Made by a program: the position numbers and the translations under genes | Source: Coenobita brevimanus | Taxonomy: Eukaryota > Arthropoda > Malacostraca > Decapoda > Coenobitidae | Assembly: GCA_032717465.1 (NCBI GenBank) | Contig: CM064713.1 | Location: 15,831,565 to 15,895,564, forward strand | DNA length: 64,000 nt | Direction: 5' to 3' | The notes under the pieces: model-generated | What the model saw: the letters and a program-made list of their open reading frames with translations, nothing else | Databases searched by the model: none | What the model was told of the DNA's origin: nothing | Part shown: in pieces, positions 52,590-63,865 of the stretch | Position numbering within the stretch: position 1 is the stretch's first letter | Layout of the letters: each line of letters starts with the position of its first letter

Positions 52590-52740
52590 CAGTTCCGTAA
52601 CACCTCTTCCTTAGCGATTTATTCTGCATGTTACACTTCCGGGATTGCCTAGGTGTCTTGGGCTCATCTCGTCGGTAAAGGAAGCTCCGTGACACCTCTT
52701 CCTTAGCGATTTATTCTGCATATTACACTTTTGGGATTCA
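52590..52740 (+). repeat. MITE family A terminus, tandem x2 (about 95 bp apart)
   Basis: ccgtaacacctcttccttag, cgatttattctgcatgttac at 52594 and again with gtgacacc at 52688; the second copy also has ctcatctcgtcggtaaagga. Confidence 0.75.
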
Positions 52741-53137
52741 TGTTGTCCCATTTAACAAGGGAACAATGATAGGCTCCACATCATCCCATCAATGATATGG
52801 TTACCACCCAGCATCGTAATTGGTTTCCTGGGTGACAAGAAACCAGTAGGCTTGTCACTCAATGTGGAGTTACCTGAGGTGGGATGAAAAGTAATAAAAA
52901 GCGACAGGAATAAAGATTAGTAAAAACTGACAGGAAGAGTATATCAGAGGAGGGAAGACACATAAAAGATTGATAAAGGTGAAGGAAGAAGTAGGCAGCA
53001 CTACATCGGGTGAGTGGATGGTGGTGAATACGGTAGCAAATAAAAAAGGATAGGCTGTTATAGCGAAATTAAAGTCTGTTATAACGGAATTTAAGTCTGT
53101 TATAACGGAATTCAATCCAACTCTTCCCTGTCCCACT
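52741..53137. other. No gene; 22-bp tandem at the right
   Basis: Single-copy-looking, ending in three copies of gtctgttataacggaattta-type units (53053-53115). Confidence 0.55.
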
Positions 53138-53192
53138 GGAATCGAACCCGCGTAGTGCTGGAATGCTGGCGTTTGGATTCAGGCTTATGACA
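53138..53192 (-). mobile_element. tRNA-like B box (SINE remnant?)
   Basis: The minus-strand B box GGGTTCGATTCC (53138-53149) is perfect. At the tRNA-expected distance the A box is only weakly matched. Probably a diverged SINE or tRNA relic. Confidence 0.35.
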
Positions 53193-53262
53193 ACATCTGG
53201 GGCGGAGGCATTTGTCGGTTACCGCCTAATTACAGGACAGTTTCACGGCCCACACTCACCCT

Positions 53263-53265
<3 letters not shown>

Positions 53266-53338
<73 letters not shown>
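53266..53338. repeat. (CT)n-(CA)n microsatellite
   Basis: About 40 bp CT then about 33 bp CA. Confidence 0.97.
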
Positions 53339-53339
<1 letters not shown>

Positions 53340-53341
<2 letters not shown>

Positions 53342-53970
53342 ATACCGTCACCCATCGCACTCATTCACTAACACTCTCATACACCCTCACACACACTCAC
53401 TCTCTCACTCTTACTCTCATACTTGCTTTCACACTTCCACACACTAAATGATGTAATAGTCACACACTTTCAAACACTTTTACCCTCACGCTTATTCTTT
53501 CTCACACTCACCTCACTCACACTTCCCCTCTGTCACACTTCCTCATACTCCCCCTCGGTCACACACTTCATATTTACTCTCATACTCACACTTCCTCATA
53601 CTCACTCTCATGCTTGCACTTCCTCATATTTACGGTACTCATACTCACTCATACTCACACTTCCTCATACTAATACTCACACTTCCTCATACTCACTAAT
53701 ACTCACACCCGTATACTCATACTCACACTTCCTCATACTCACTCTCATACTCACACTTCCTCATACTAATACTCACACTTCCTCATACTCACCCATACAC
53801 ATCCTCATACTCACTAATACTCACACTTCCTCATACTCACTCTCATACTCACACTTCCTCATACTAATACTCACACTTCGTCATACTCTCATACTTACAC
53901 TTCCTAATACTCACACTTCCTCATACTCATACTCACACTTCCTCATACTCACTCACACACTCATGGAAGG
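53340..53970 (+). repeat. Degenerate minisatellite (actcatactcacacttcctc)
   Basis: Units of 18-30 bp built from actcatactcacacttcctc and actaatactcac. The open frame is an artefact. Confidence 0.92.
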
Positions 53971-53989
53971 GCGAGGAGTGTGTGAGTGT

Positions 53990-54408
53990 GAGAAGTTAGG
54001 AAGTGGGTAGGTAGCAACAAGGGGAGGACGGTAGGTAAATAGGTGGCAATAGGGCAAGGGAGGGTGTGATGTAAGGAAGGGTAGGGTGGGTGTACGGTGG
54101 AAGGAAGGTAGGATAGGGTAGGGTGGAATGGGGTAGGGTAGGGCAGGATAGGGTAGGGATGCTGGAGTGGGTGGGATTAGGATAGGGAGGGTGGGAGGAA
54201 GGTAGGTGGGTGTAGGGTAGGATGGAAGGAAGGTAGGGTGAATGTAGGGTAGGGTGGAAGGAAGGTAGGGTGAGTGTAGGGTAGGGTTGGGATGGTGGAG
54301 TAGAGCAGGGGAGGGTAGGGAAGATGGAGGGAAGGGAAGGGTGAGTGGGTGGGTAGGGTGGGAGGTAGGGCAGGGTGTAGGGTAGGGTAGGGTAGGGTAG
54401 GGTAAATG
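53990..54408 (+). repeat. Degenerate minisatellite (gtagggtagggtggaaggaa)
   Basis: About 32-bp units such as ggtgggtgtagggtaggatg, gaaggaaggtag; ends in (gtagg)n (54372-54402). Confidence 0.92.
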
Positions 54409-54414
54409 GCACGT

Positions 54415-54925
54415 GCCCTCTCTCTACCTGCTTTCTTTATTCTCTCTACTTGCCCTCTTGATCTTCATTGGCTTCTCTCCCTCCCTCTCTCGCTTTTTTT
54501 CTCTCCCTCCCTCGCTTCCTTTTCTTCCCTCTCTCACTTTTCTCTCTCCTCCCTCACTCTTTTCTTCCCTCACTTCCTCGCTCTCGTTTCTTCCCTCTCT
54601 TTTTTTCTCTCCCTCGCTCTCTTTCTCCCCTCTCACTTTTTCTCTCTCTCCTTCCCTCGCACATTTTCTCTCTCCCTCGCTCTTTCTTCCCCCTCTCACT
54701 TTTTCTCTCCCCTTCCCTCGCTCTCTTTTCTTCCCTCTCACTTTTCTCTCTCTTTCCCTCGCTCTCTTTTCCTCCCTCTCACTTTTTCTCTCTCCCCCTT
54801 CCTCGCTCTCTTACCTCTCGCACTTTTTCTCTCTCCCTCGCTCTTTCTTCCCCCTCTCACTTTTTCTCTCCCTCCCTCGCTCTCTTTCTTCCCTCTCTCA
54901 CTTTTCCGTTTTCTTTTCAGGGAGG
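54415..54925 (+). repeat. Homopyrimidine tract (ctctcactttttctctct)
   Basis: C/T-rich with a loose period of about 30-45 bp (ccctcgctctctttcttccc, tctcactttt). Confidence 0.9.
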
Positions 54926-54969
54926 TTGATGACCAGAAGAATTATATTTAAAGGTATCATGGACGGTTA

Positions 54970-55011
54970 GAGAGAGAGAGAGAGTGAGAGAGTTTAAATG
55001 AAGATGGTTAT

Positions 55012-55042
<31 letters not shown>
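54970..55042. repeat. (GA)n microsatellites
   Basis: Two GA runs. Confidence 0.93.
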
Positions 55043-55044
<2 letters not shown>

Positions 55045-55079
55045 CTTTTGTGTGTTCGTGCGTACATCGCGTAACAGTC

Positions 55080-55372
55080 ACAAGGAAGGAGGGAAGGAGA
55101 GAGGAAGGGAGGGAGGGAGAGGGGGATGGGGGGAGTGGAGGGTGGGAGAGGAAGGAAGAAAAGGAAAGGAGGAGGGGAAGAGAAAGAAGAGGAGAAAGGA
55201 TAGGAAGGAAAAGAGAGGAGAGGGAGGTAAGAAAGATAGAGGAAGGGACTGAAAGAGAGAAGAGAACGGAGGAGGAAGGGAGGAAAGTAAAAATGAAGAG
55301 AGAGGAGGAAGGAGATGAGTGGAAAGGAAGACATTGAGAGAGAGAGACGAGACGAGACGAGACGAGACGAGA
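55080..55372 (+). repeat. Homopurine tract ending in (GACGA)n
   Basis: A/G-only DNA with pentanucleotide gacgagacgagacgagacga at 55346-55368. Confidence 0.92.
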
Positions 55373-55600
55373 AAAACTAAGTAGGCAGAAGTTGCCCTAA
55401 AAAAAAAAAAAAAATCCTAAAAAATAATATATATATAAAAAAGGGGGATCCAGATATTCGAAAAGGCAGGTGATGGAGAGATGGAGGAAAGATGGAGGTA
55501 ATGTGCGTCTTCTCTCCACCATTGTCCCTCCTCCCGCGACCGTTACTCCCGTTCAAAAGGCGGATGGCGCGGGATTTAAATCTTGCTTCCTCTATTGTGC
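55373..55600. other. No gene seen
   Basis: Poly(A) and AT patches, otherwise unremarkable. Confidence 0.4.
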
Positions 55601-55609
55601 CTTCTTGCC

Positions 55610-55922
55610 CGCCCGTCTGTCCGTCTGTCTGTCTGTCTGTAACTTAACCTCCTCCTCAGCTGATCTCGCCACGTGCCTCGCTATCTGTCTGTCTGTATGC
55701 CTGTCACTGTTAATTTGTGTATGTCTATCTATTTGTCAGTCTCAGCATATCCGTCTATCTATCTGTCTGTCTGTCTATCTGTTATTTTCTTTTTTTCTTT
55801 ATATATCTATCTGTCTATCTATCTCATTTACTTATATAATATCTGTATTTCTTTCACGTCATTCATGTCTGTCTGTCTGTCTGTCTGTCTTACTCAAGCT
55901 CTTGTTACCTAAGTGCCACGTG

Positions 55923-56005
<83 letters not shown>
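55610..56005. repeat. (TCTG)/(TATC) then (CT)n microsatellites
   Basis: Tetranucleotide mosaic to about 55895; (CT)n of about 80 bp at 55925-56005. Confidence 0.95.
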
Positions 56006-56008
<3 letters not shown>

Positions 56009-56112
56009 ATATTCTTTCTAATTTATTTCGCTTGAATTATGGTTTATTACAATCTTTAAAAAAAATAACGTTCCTTTCAGTTCAGATTTGTACGTCATTC
56101 CGATATTGATTT

Positions 56113-56113
56113 T

Positions 56114-56166
<53 letters not shown>
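56113..56166. repeat. (TG)n microsatellite
   Basis: About 52 bp TG. Confidence 0.97.
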
Positions 56167-57004
56167 GGACGCCCCAAGTCATTTCCCCTCCGTGCTTTCC
56201 TGAATTAATTAATATTTTTTGCAGGGTGTCCTCCCCCTCGTCGGTAGCGCTCTCAATATGTCACGTGATTTCGCGTCGCCAATTTATATATTTCGTGTCG
56301 TCACATTTTTTCGCCATTTCGGTGTTTGCGGCCCAATTTTCTTCGTGTGTTTTATTTCAGTGTTTTTCGTGTGTATTTTTCCTGTTTATATTTCGTGTTT
56401 TTTTGGCAGTTAATTCCGTTTTTTTAAATGTCTGATCAGTAATTTATTTTTTCGTATTTTCGTCTTTATTTGGGTTGTTTTGCTTTGCTTTATATTCGTG
56501 TGTTTTAGATAGATAGATAGATAGATAGATGGATGGATGGATAGATACATAGATAGATATACACACGTTTCTTCTTCTGGTTTCATTATATTTTTTGTTT
56601 TTTATATTCAGTGTAATTTTCCTTTCCGTTATATTTTAAAATTTTTCAAAAGTTCTTGCTCTGCCTACATCACTTTTTGTTCACTCCTTTTTTTTATATA
56701 TTACATTTTTACAGTTTCTTATTCTTTTTTTTTATATTTCCAGTGTTTTTTCGGGTGATTTTATGTGTTTTTGCATTTGCCTCTGCCATTCCACGCTTCT
56801 ATTTCTCGTATTTATTGCACTTTCCGTATTTTCCTTCCCAATTCAAACCGATCAGCTGTTTAACCGACTTTTGTGCCACGTGGACATTTAAACTTGGTGC
56901 GTGCTTGTTGACAGTTGTTTGTTTGTTTGTTTATTTGTTTATTTTGTGTTTGGTTGAGGTGTGAAGATAGTGTGTGAGATGCGGTAGTTTGTGTAATTAT
57001 ATCT
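56167..57004. other. T-rich sequence, no gene seen
   Basis: AT-rich DNA with repeated ttttcgtgtgt phrases and a GATA microsatellite at 56508-56545. Confidence 0.5.
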
Positions 57005-57007
57005 TAG

Positions 57008-57008
<1 letters not shown>

Positions 57009-57035
<27 letters not shown>
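57009..57035. repeat. (GAT)n microsatellite
   Basis: Nine GAT triplets. Confidence 0.95.
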
Positions 57036-57038
<3 letters not shown>

Positions 57039-57074
57039 CTTCGCGAGTGTGGTAGCAGCCTCCATGTGCCACGC

Positions 57075-57478
57075 GTCTCCTCCCTTCCTCCCTCCCTGTG
57101 TCCCTCCTTCCCTCTCTTCTTCCTCCCTCCCTGTGTCCCTCCTTCCCTCTCTTCTTCCTTCTTCCCTTCAACCCAACATCCTCTCCTCTTCCTCCATCCC
57201 TCCTTTCTACCTCATCTTTATTTCCTATCCCCTCCTTCCCTTTCCCTCCTCCTCTTCTCCCTCATCTTCTCTCTTGCCTATCCATCTCCCCCTCTCTCTT
57301 TTCCTCCCTTTCCTTCCCATCCCTCCCTCCCTCCCTCATTCTTTCATCCCTCCCCATCTTTCTCTTCCTTCCTTTCCTCCATCCCCCTCCATCTCTCTTT
57401 GCCTTCTTTCCTCCGTCCCTCCCCAACTCCCGCCTTTCCTCTTCTTCCCTCCCCTCCCTCCCCTCCCTTCCCCCCGGT
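57075..57478 (+). repeat. Homopyrimidine tract
   Basis: C/T-only low-complexity sequence; includes a tandem ctccctccctgtgtccctcc x2 (57093-57145). Confidence 0.9.
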
Positions 57479-57584
57479 GTAAGGTAGCGGGCACATTCCT
57501 GCCTTAAGTCCCCGCCATAGTGAGTGCCTTAACACGTGGTGGTTGGCCAGGCAGGGTGCTTGATTCCTAGTTGCCTAACGCTCT

Positions 57585-57925
57585 CACCCGCCACACCACA
57601 CCACACCGCCTTGATTCACCGCACCACATCACACCACCCTAATTCACCACACCATGCCACATCACACCACTCCAGTTCATTACACCACACCACACCTACC
57701 TTATCCATTACACCACACCACATCACACTACCCTAATTCACCACACCACACCACACCGCCCTAATTCACCACACCACACCACACCGCCCTAATTCACCAC
57801 ACTACCCTTATTCACCACACCACACCACACCCTCCACTACCACACCACCCGCATCATCTCACTCCACTCCATCCCACCACACCCTTCACCACCGCACCAC
57901 ACCACACCACACACACACGCATATC
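57585..57925 (+). repeat. CACCA-rich minisatellite
   Basis: Units such as caccacaccacaccgcccta, attcac; variable length 20-30 bp. Confidence 0.92.
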
Positions 57926-58107
57926 ACAATTTGGTTATGCCTGTCCTTCCCGCGCCGGTCAGACTCTAGGACAAAGTTTGCCTCCCCAGCAGTACAAGTT
58001 AGGGACCTGCATGGAAATTCGATGGTTGGGCGTCGTATTCAAGGAGAAGATTGTGACTTGGAAAAAAATAGTTAATGACCTTTGTGTAGTTGATAGGCAC
58101 CACTGGA

Positions 58108-58110
58108 ACT

Positions 58111-58173
<63 letters not shown>

Positions 58174-58204
58174 ATGCGATGTCTCTTGGTTCTATTTTCC
58201 TGTC

Positions 58205-58248
<44 letters not shown>
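58108..58248. repeat. (CT)n and (GT)n microsatellites
   Basis: About 62 bp CT (58108-58170) and about 40 bp GT (58209-58248). Confidence 0.97.
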
Positions 58249-58251
<3 letters not shown>

Positions 58252-58416
58252 AGTAGGGAGGCAGGTAAGGTCTGGGGGGAGGCAGATGGCGCTTTAAACC
58301 GTGTGTGTGCATTACGTGTACATGTGTGTGTGAGGATTATGTGCACATGTGTGCGTGCGTGTGGACCAGGTGTTCAACAGCCGCCCCGGGACTTTTAAAT
58401 CATTTAGACCTCCCCC

Positions 58417-58524
<108 letters not shown>

Positions 58525-58574
58525 AAAAAACCTACTGTTCTTATGGACGAATTATACAAACGTTTAGTGTAGTG

Positions 58575-58576
<2 letters not shown>

Positions 58577-58668
<92 letters not shown>
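58577..58668. repeat. (GA)n microsatellite
   Basis: About 92 bp uninterrupted GA. Confidence 0.98.
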
Positions 58669-58672
<4 letters not shown>

Positions 58673-58732
58673 TTTGGACATAGGTAAAAAAATACCTTAT
58701 AATTTTTACAGAATAAACGATTAATCATGTGT

Positions 58733-58736
<4 letters not shown>

Positions 58737-58779
<43 letters not shown>
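58737..58779. repeat. (GT)n microsatellite
   Basis: About 43 bp GT. Confidence 0.97.
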
Positions 58780-58781
<2 letters not shown>

Positions 58782-58879
58782 CGGGTATTGTGTCATCGCT
58801 TTAACACAATTAATACAAAGATGTGTTTTTTATATGAACGTTGTTATTGTCTGTCTGTCTGTCTGCCTAATGCTTTCCC

Positions 58880-59345
58880 TTCCTTCATTCCAGCATCAGT
58901 ACGCATTCCACGGCTCATTCATGCATTCATTCATTCGTTCATTCATTCTTTTCACCCTTCATTCATTCATTCATTCATTCATTTCACCATTCATTCATTC
59001 ATTTCGTCCTTCATTCGTTCATTCATTCATTCATTTCTCCCTTCATTTGATCATTCATTCATTCATTTCTCCCTTCATTCATTCATTCATTCATTTCTCC
59101 CTTCATTTGATCATTCGTTCATTCATTCATTCATTTCTCCCTTCATTCATTCATTTATTCATTCATATATTGCCTCCTTCCTTCCTTCATTCATTCATAC
59201 ATTCATCTCTTCCTTCATCTTTTCATTCATTCATTCATCTCTTCCTTCATTTATACATTCATTCTTTCCTTCGTTTCTTCCTTCCTTCCTTCTTTCCCTC
59301 CTTCCTTCCTACCTTCCTTCCAGCCTTCCTTCCGTTCTTCCTACC
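58880..59345 (+). repeat. (ATTC)n/(TTCC)n tetranucleotide tract
   Basis: ATTC runs with a repeated phrase atttctcccttcatttgatc (59033, 59093), then TTCC runs. Confidence 0.95.
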
Positions 59346-59502
59346 TACCTCAGCGTTGAAATTCCTCACTTTTCTCTCCCTTTCTCTCTTTTCTCTTTCT
59401 CTTTTTTCACACATTTCTCTGTTTCGTCTTTTTATGTATCTTTTTCATGTCTTCATTCCCTTCCCTTACCACTTTCTTTATTTTTCACCCCTTAGCCTGC
59501 AC

Positions 59503-59546
<44 letters not shown>
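59503..59546. repeat. (CT)n microsatellite
   Basis: About 44 bp CT. Confidence 0.97.
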
Positions 59547-59550
<4 letters not shown>

Positions 59551-59559
59551 ATCTCATCT

Positions 59560-59945
59560 CATCAGCCGTTTGAGTGTCCACTGCAGGACCGGCCTATCCC
59601 TACCGAAGCGGGGACGATACAGCCAATGTATCTCTACCAAGTGGCTTAGGCTGTCTGGCAGAGATTGTATGTAGGGTGAGAAGTGCTTGTAAGTGTAATT
59701 GTAGTGTTGTAGTGGCTTTGGATGTGTGTGTAGTCTGTGAACCAAGTGTAATCGGCCCGCGCAAGCCGACTGGGTGCAAGCATACTTTATAGTATGCGAC
59801 ACTGGTTCATCCACAGCACCTCTTGTGTCCGCCAAGCAGTACGTGGCCAGAAGAACACTTCCAAAGTTTATTACCCTGGCGGGGCGCGAACCATCGTTCT
59901 TCAGTGTACGAAAACGCACACTTTACCACTGTACCACAGAGGCTC
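59560..59945 (-). mobile_element. tRNA-headed SINE (minus strand)
   Basis: Minus-strand head at 59945-59870: A box TGGTACAGTGG (59926-59936) and B box GGTTCGCGCC (59883-59892), 44 nt apart as in a tRNA. The acceptor strands GCCTCTG and CAGGGTA can form five of seven pairs. The body extends leftward; its left limit is uncertain. Near 59567-59585 lies cagccgtttgagtgtccact, a phrase like those found in arthropod retroelement 3' regions. Not a functional tRNA, since T-arm pairing is incomplete. Confidence 0.68.
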
Positions 59946-59946
59946 C

Positions 59947-59947
<1 letters not shown>

Positions 59948-60010
<63 letters not shown>
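59948..60010. repeat. (AT)n-(GT)n microsatellite
   Basis: Adjoins the SINE head. Confidence 0.95.
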
Positions 60011-60013
<3 letters not shown>

Positions 60014-60250
60014 GGTATATACATATCCATCCATCTGTCAACCATTTTTGTCCTGTGTTCTGCCTGCCTCACTCACGTGTATTCCGGTGGGTTATCAGGG
60101 GAAGGCCGTGTTTATGGCTCTCCTTCCCCTCTTCATCATCATCTCCTTTCCTGTCTTGCCCGCCGTGGGAACCGCTGCGTGACAGGAAGGCAGCCAGAGA
60201 TTGGAGAAGAGGAGGACCGGGAAAGATTGGAGCAGTGGGATTGAAGGGAG
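60011..60250. other. No gene seen
   Basis: Mixed sequence with no recognised repeat or exon. Confidence 0.4.
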
Positions 60251-60255
60251 AGTTT

Positions 60256-60373
60256 CGGTGGTGGTGGTGGTGGTGGTGGTGGTGATGATGATGATGATGA
60301 TGAGGTGGAGGAGGAGGAGGAGGAGGTGGAGGAGGAGGAGCAGGAGCAGGAGAAGAGTGACAAAGGTGTGTAA

Positions 60374-60452
<79 letters not shown>
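60256..60452. repeat. (GGT)/(GAT)/(GAG) triplets, (GT)n and (GA)n
   Basis: Consecutive triplet and dinucleotide repeats. Confidence 0.95.
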
Positions 60453-60454
<2 letters not shown>

Positions 60455-60559
60455 CAAGATCAGTAACAACAACAACAAAAAGAAAAAGAAGTAGAATGAC
60501 AGTGGAAATGAGATGTGGAAATGAAGAGGGAAAAGACGTGTGTGGATGGATGGCGTAGT

Positions 60560-61020
60560 GGGTAATGCAGAGGGGGGAGGGGAGGGAGAAGGGAGGGAGG
60601 GGAGTGGAGGGTTGTAGTGAAGAAAAGGGGAGGGAGAGGAGGGGAGGGAAGGGTTGTAATGAAGAAAAGGGGAGGGAGGGGAGGGGAGGGGAGTGTTGTA
60701 ATGAAGAAAAGAGGAGGAAGGGAGGGGGGAGGAGAGGGGGAGAGTTATGAAGGGAGAGGAAGGGAAGGTAGGGGAAAGGGAAGGGAGGGAGAGAGAGGGG
60801 AGGAAAGGAGGTAGTAGTAATGAAAAGTGGGGGAGGTTATGAAGGGAGGGGAGGGGAGGGGGAGGGGTAATGAAGGGAGGGGAGGGGGAGGGGTAATGAA
60901 GGGAGGGGGAGGAAGTGGTTGGATAGCGAAGGTGATGGCCACTTAACCACAAGGGGAGGGGGAGGAGAAGGGTAAGGGGGAGGGGAGGGGGAGGAAGAGG
61001 AGGATTGAGAGGAAGAGGAG
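60560..61020 (+). repeat. Homopurine tract with about 54-bp tandem
   Basis: gttgtagtgaagaaaagggg, agggagaggaggggaggg units repeat three times (60610-60730), then gggtaatgaagggaggggag x3 (60835-60910). Confidence 0.92.
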
Positions 61021-61059
61021 CAAGAATTTAACCTCTTGAAAATAATGACGTCATTTTAC

Positions 61060-61178
61060 TGCATCTATCTATCTATCTATCTGTATCTGTCTATCCATCT
61101 GTCTATCTATCTATCTCTGTTTTGCTACGTACAGACAATTTTTAATCAACTTTCCATTTCCTGTTTCTCTCTCTCTCT

Positions 61179-61212
<34 letters not shown>
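61060..61212. repeat. (TATC)n, (CT)n and (CA)n microsatellites
   Basis: Three short simple repeats. Confidence 0.9.
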
Positions 61213-61213
<1 letters not shown>

Positions 61214-61264
61214 TAATAGAAACTGGCAGGAAAAAATGAGAAGGACCGCCAAGCATAATAGAAA

Positions 61265-61305
61265 GTCATTATTATTGTTATCATTATTATTATTATTATT
61301 ATTAT

Positions 61306-61336
<31 letters not shown>

Positions 61337-61337
61337 C

Positions 61338-61371
<34 letters not shown>

Positions 61372-61418
61372 GTCATTATTATTATTCTTATTATTATTAG
61401 TAGTAGTAGTATTATTAG

Positions 61419-61453
<35 letters not shown>

Positions 61454-61486
61454 TTTATTCCTATTATTATTATTATTATTTCTATT

Positions 61487-61530
<44 letters not shown>

Positions 61531-61532
61531 GC
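61265..61532. repeat. (ATT)/(AGT) trinucleotide tract
   Basis: Long ATT runs with AGTAGT islands and recurring agtcatta. Confidence 0.96.
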
Positions 61533-61639
61533 CTTCCCTAACCCCTTCAGTGCGAGGCCTCCACTAAATTGAATAAATGGTCTGGAGGTAACTAGAATTA
61601 AATCTCAAAGGGCGTCCTCGTGGGGAAGGGGTAGAGAAA

Positions 61640-61822
61640 ATGAAAGAAAAGGGAGAAAATGTGAGAGAGAGAAGAGAGAGAGGGAGAGAAGTGATTGAGA
61701 GAGAGGGAAGAGGAGGAGGAGGAGAGGAAGAGGAAGACGAGGAGGAGGGGGAGGAGAAGAAGAGGAATTGTTGATGAGAAATTTGTAAAGAAAAATAAGA
61801 ATGGAGAAGAAAGAGGTAAACG

Positions 61823-61918
<96 letters not shown>
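61640..61918 (+). repeat. Homopurine tract and (GA)n
   Basis: GA-rich; almost perfect (GA)n at 61828-61918. Confidence 0.95.
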
Positions 61919-61921
<3 letters not shown>

Positions 61922-61974
61922 GAATGGGAGTAATTGCCTAGTTATAAAAAGAGGCTAATTGTGCATGACGGTTG

Positions 61975-62320
61975 TGAAGAGGGGGAAGGAGGGAGAGGGA
62001 GAGGGAGGAGGAAGAGAAAGGAGAGGAGGAATGAGGAAGGGAGGAAGAAGGGGGGAAAGGAGGAATGAGAGGGGAAGGGAGAAGGAGGAAAGGATTGAGA
62101 AAGGGAGGGAGAATGAGGGAAAGGGAGAGAGAAGGAGAGAAAGAAGGAATGAGAAAGGGAGGAAGAAGGAGAGAAAGGAGAAAGGGAGGAAGGAGAGAAG
62201 GGAGAGGAGTGAGGAAGGGAAGAAGATGGAGGGAAAGGAGGAATGAAAAAGGGAGGAAGGAGAGAAAGGAGGGGAAGAATGAGAAAAGGAGGGAGAAGAG
62301 AAGGGAGTATAAAGGTAAAC
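61975..62320 (+). repeat. Homopurine tract (gagaaagggaggaagaagga)
   Basis: A/G-only with a loose period of about 40 bp. The aattgtgcatgacggttgtg phrase before it is not repeated. Confidence 0.9.
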
Positions 62321-62439
62321 GAAGGGCAACAGACCTATTCGCCCTTTGAAGGCTGTGTGCTAAAGGGAAGGTTATAACTACTGTATAGCTCATCTGAAAG
62401 GCTAAGACAAGGATAGGACAGCAGGAAGACTACCCGTGG

Positions 62440-62960
62440 AGAGAGAGAGAGAGAGGTGGTAGGGTGTAAAGAGAGGGTGAAGGGAGGGAATATGGGAAAG
62501 GAGAGAGAAGAGAAGGGAAAAAAGGAAGTGAGGGAGGGAGATGAGTAATGGCAGGAGAGAAGAGGTAGGGGGAAAGAGAGGGAAGGACGGGTAATGGAGA
62601 TAGGAAAGGAGGGAAGAGAGAAGAGATGAGGAGGGAGGAGAGAAAATGTGAGAGAGAAGAGTAGGGGGGAGGATGGAGTAGGGAAAAGGGAGGAAGAAAA
62701 GTGGGGAAAAGGGTGAGAGGAAAATATAGGGAGGGAGAGGGAATGGAGGAAAGGGAAGATGAGAGAAAGGGGAAGGAAAGAAAGGAGAGAGAGAGGGAGG
62801 GAGGGGGGGAGGAGAAAAAAAGAAAGAGGGGGAGGCAGTGTCAGAGGGCAGGGTGGTTGGTTTATGTGGTGGTGGTGGTGGGGAGGAGGAGGAAGAGGAA
62901 TGGAGGAAAGAAAGTGGAGTAAAGGTAGGGAAAGGAGGGAAGAAGTTGTATGAAGAGGAA
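62440..62960 (+). repeat. Homopurine tract
   Basis: A/G-rich degenerate DNA with a GGT island at 62866-62882. Confidence 0.9.
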
Positions 62961-63395
62961 GGGAAATAAGTCCAAGAAGGGCCAAAACTGTTGCATTTTC
63001 TCACTAAATGACTTGCAGATGTAGGCAATATTCTTTCTATAGTCTGTTCAGTGTTTTCTGGCGTAGATGCCCCGCCCCTTTGCAGGTGATTGGTTGATAT
63101 TACCCTGGGAAAGAAAATACTGTGATTGTTCGTTTTTTTATTTTTATTTTTTTCATTTTTTTTAATATTGATGCAATCCTCATCATTCACAAGAAGTTGT
63201 TTAGATGCTTTGTCTAGAATAAATCGCTAAGGAAGATGTGTTGCGGAATCTTTATAATTTAGAGTAGTAGGGTGACTGTCAACCTCGCATCAGCCAATCA
63301 CGACTCATCATTTAGGTTGGGGCGTGGCTTAGATTTTGCCAAGTTGGATTAAACAGAGTATAGCACTACGTTATGAATCACTATGCCTTGTTTCT
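62961..63395. other. Single-copy-looking; weak promoter-like motifs
   Basis: Contains gattggttga (63088), ccaatca (63293) and ggggcgtggc (63319), plus a MITE family A end scrap (gaataaatcgctaaggaaga, 63218). No coding exon seen. Confidence 0.4.
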
Positions 63396-63397
63396 CA

Positions 63398-63790
63398 CTA
63401 CCACTACCACCATCTACCACCACCCACTACCACCATCTACCACCACCCACTACCACCACCCACTACCACCATCTACCACCACCCACTACCACCATCTACC
63501 ATCACCCACTACCACCATCTACCACCACCCACTGCCATCATCTACCACCATCTGCCACCACCCACTATCACCATCTGCCACCACCCACTACCACCATCTA
63601 CCAACACCCACTACCACCATCCACCACCACCCCCTACCACCATCTACCACCGTCCGACCTTCCACCTACCATAACTCACTCCCCCCCTCTCCCCCCCACC
63701 CCCCACTCAGCTGTCCATCTGTGGTTTTGGCCAGCTGTCACGAGGAACCACTACCACAACTACCACTATTCCCTACCACCATTACCTACC
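63398..63790 (+). repeat. CCA/CTA triplet minisatellite
   Basis: Units of accaccatctaccaccaccc, act and variants with atctgcc; long T/H/P frames are artefacts. Confidence 0.94.
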
Positions 63791-63865
63791 ACCATTTCCG
63801 TCATTTGGATTCACTTTTTCTCTTAGTATCTTAGGCTCATTCATCCTTCAGAACTGAAATTATGA

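Noticed and set aside
54922..54952. Micro-exon (ttttcttttcag before it, gtatca after it)
   Set aside because: In phase 0, as required by the donor at 41795, it reads GGA GGT TGA with a stop; other signals are chance in a C/T tract.
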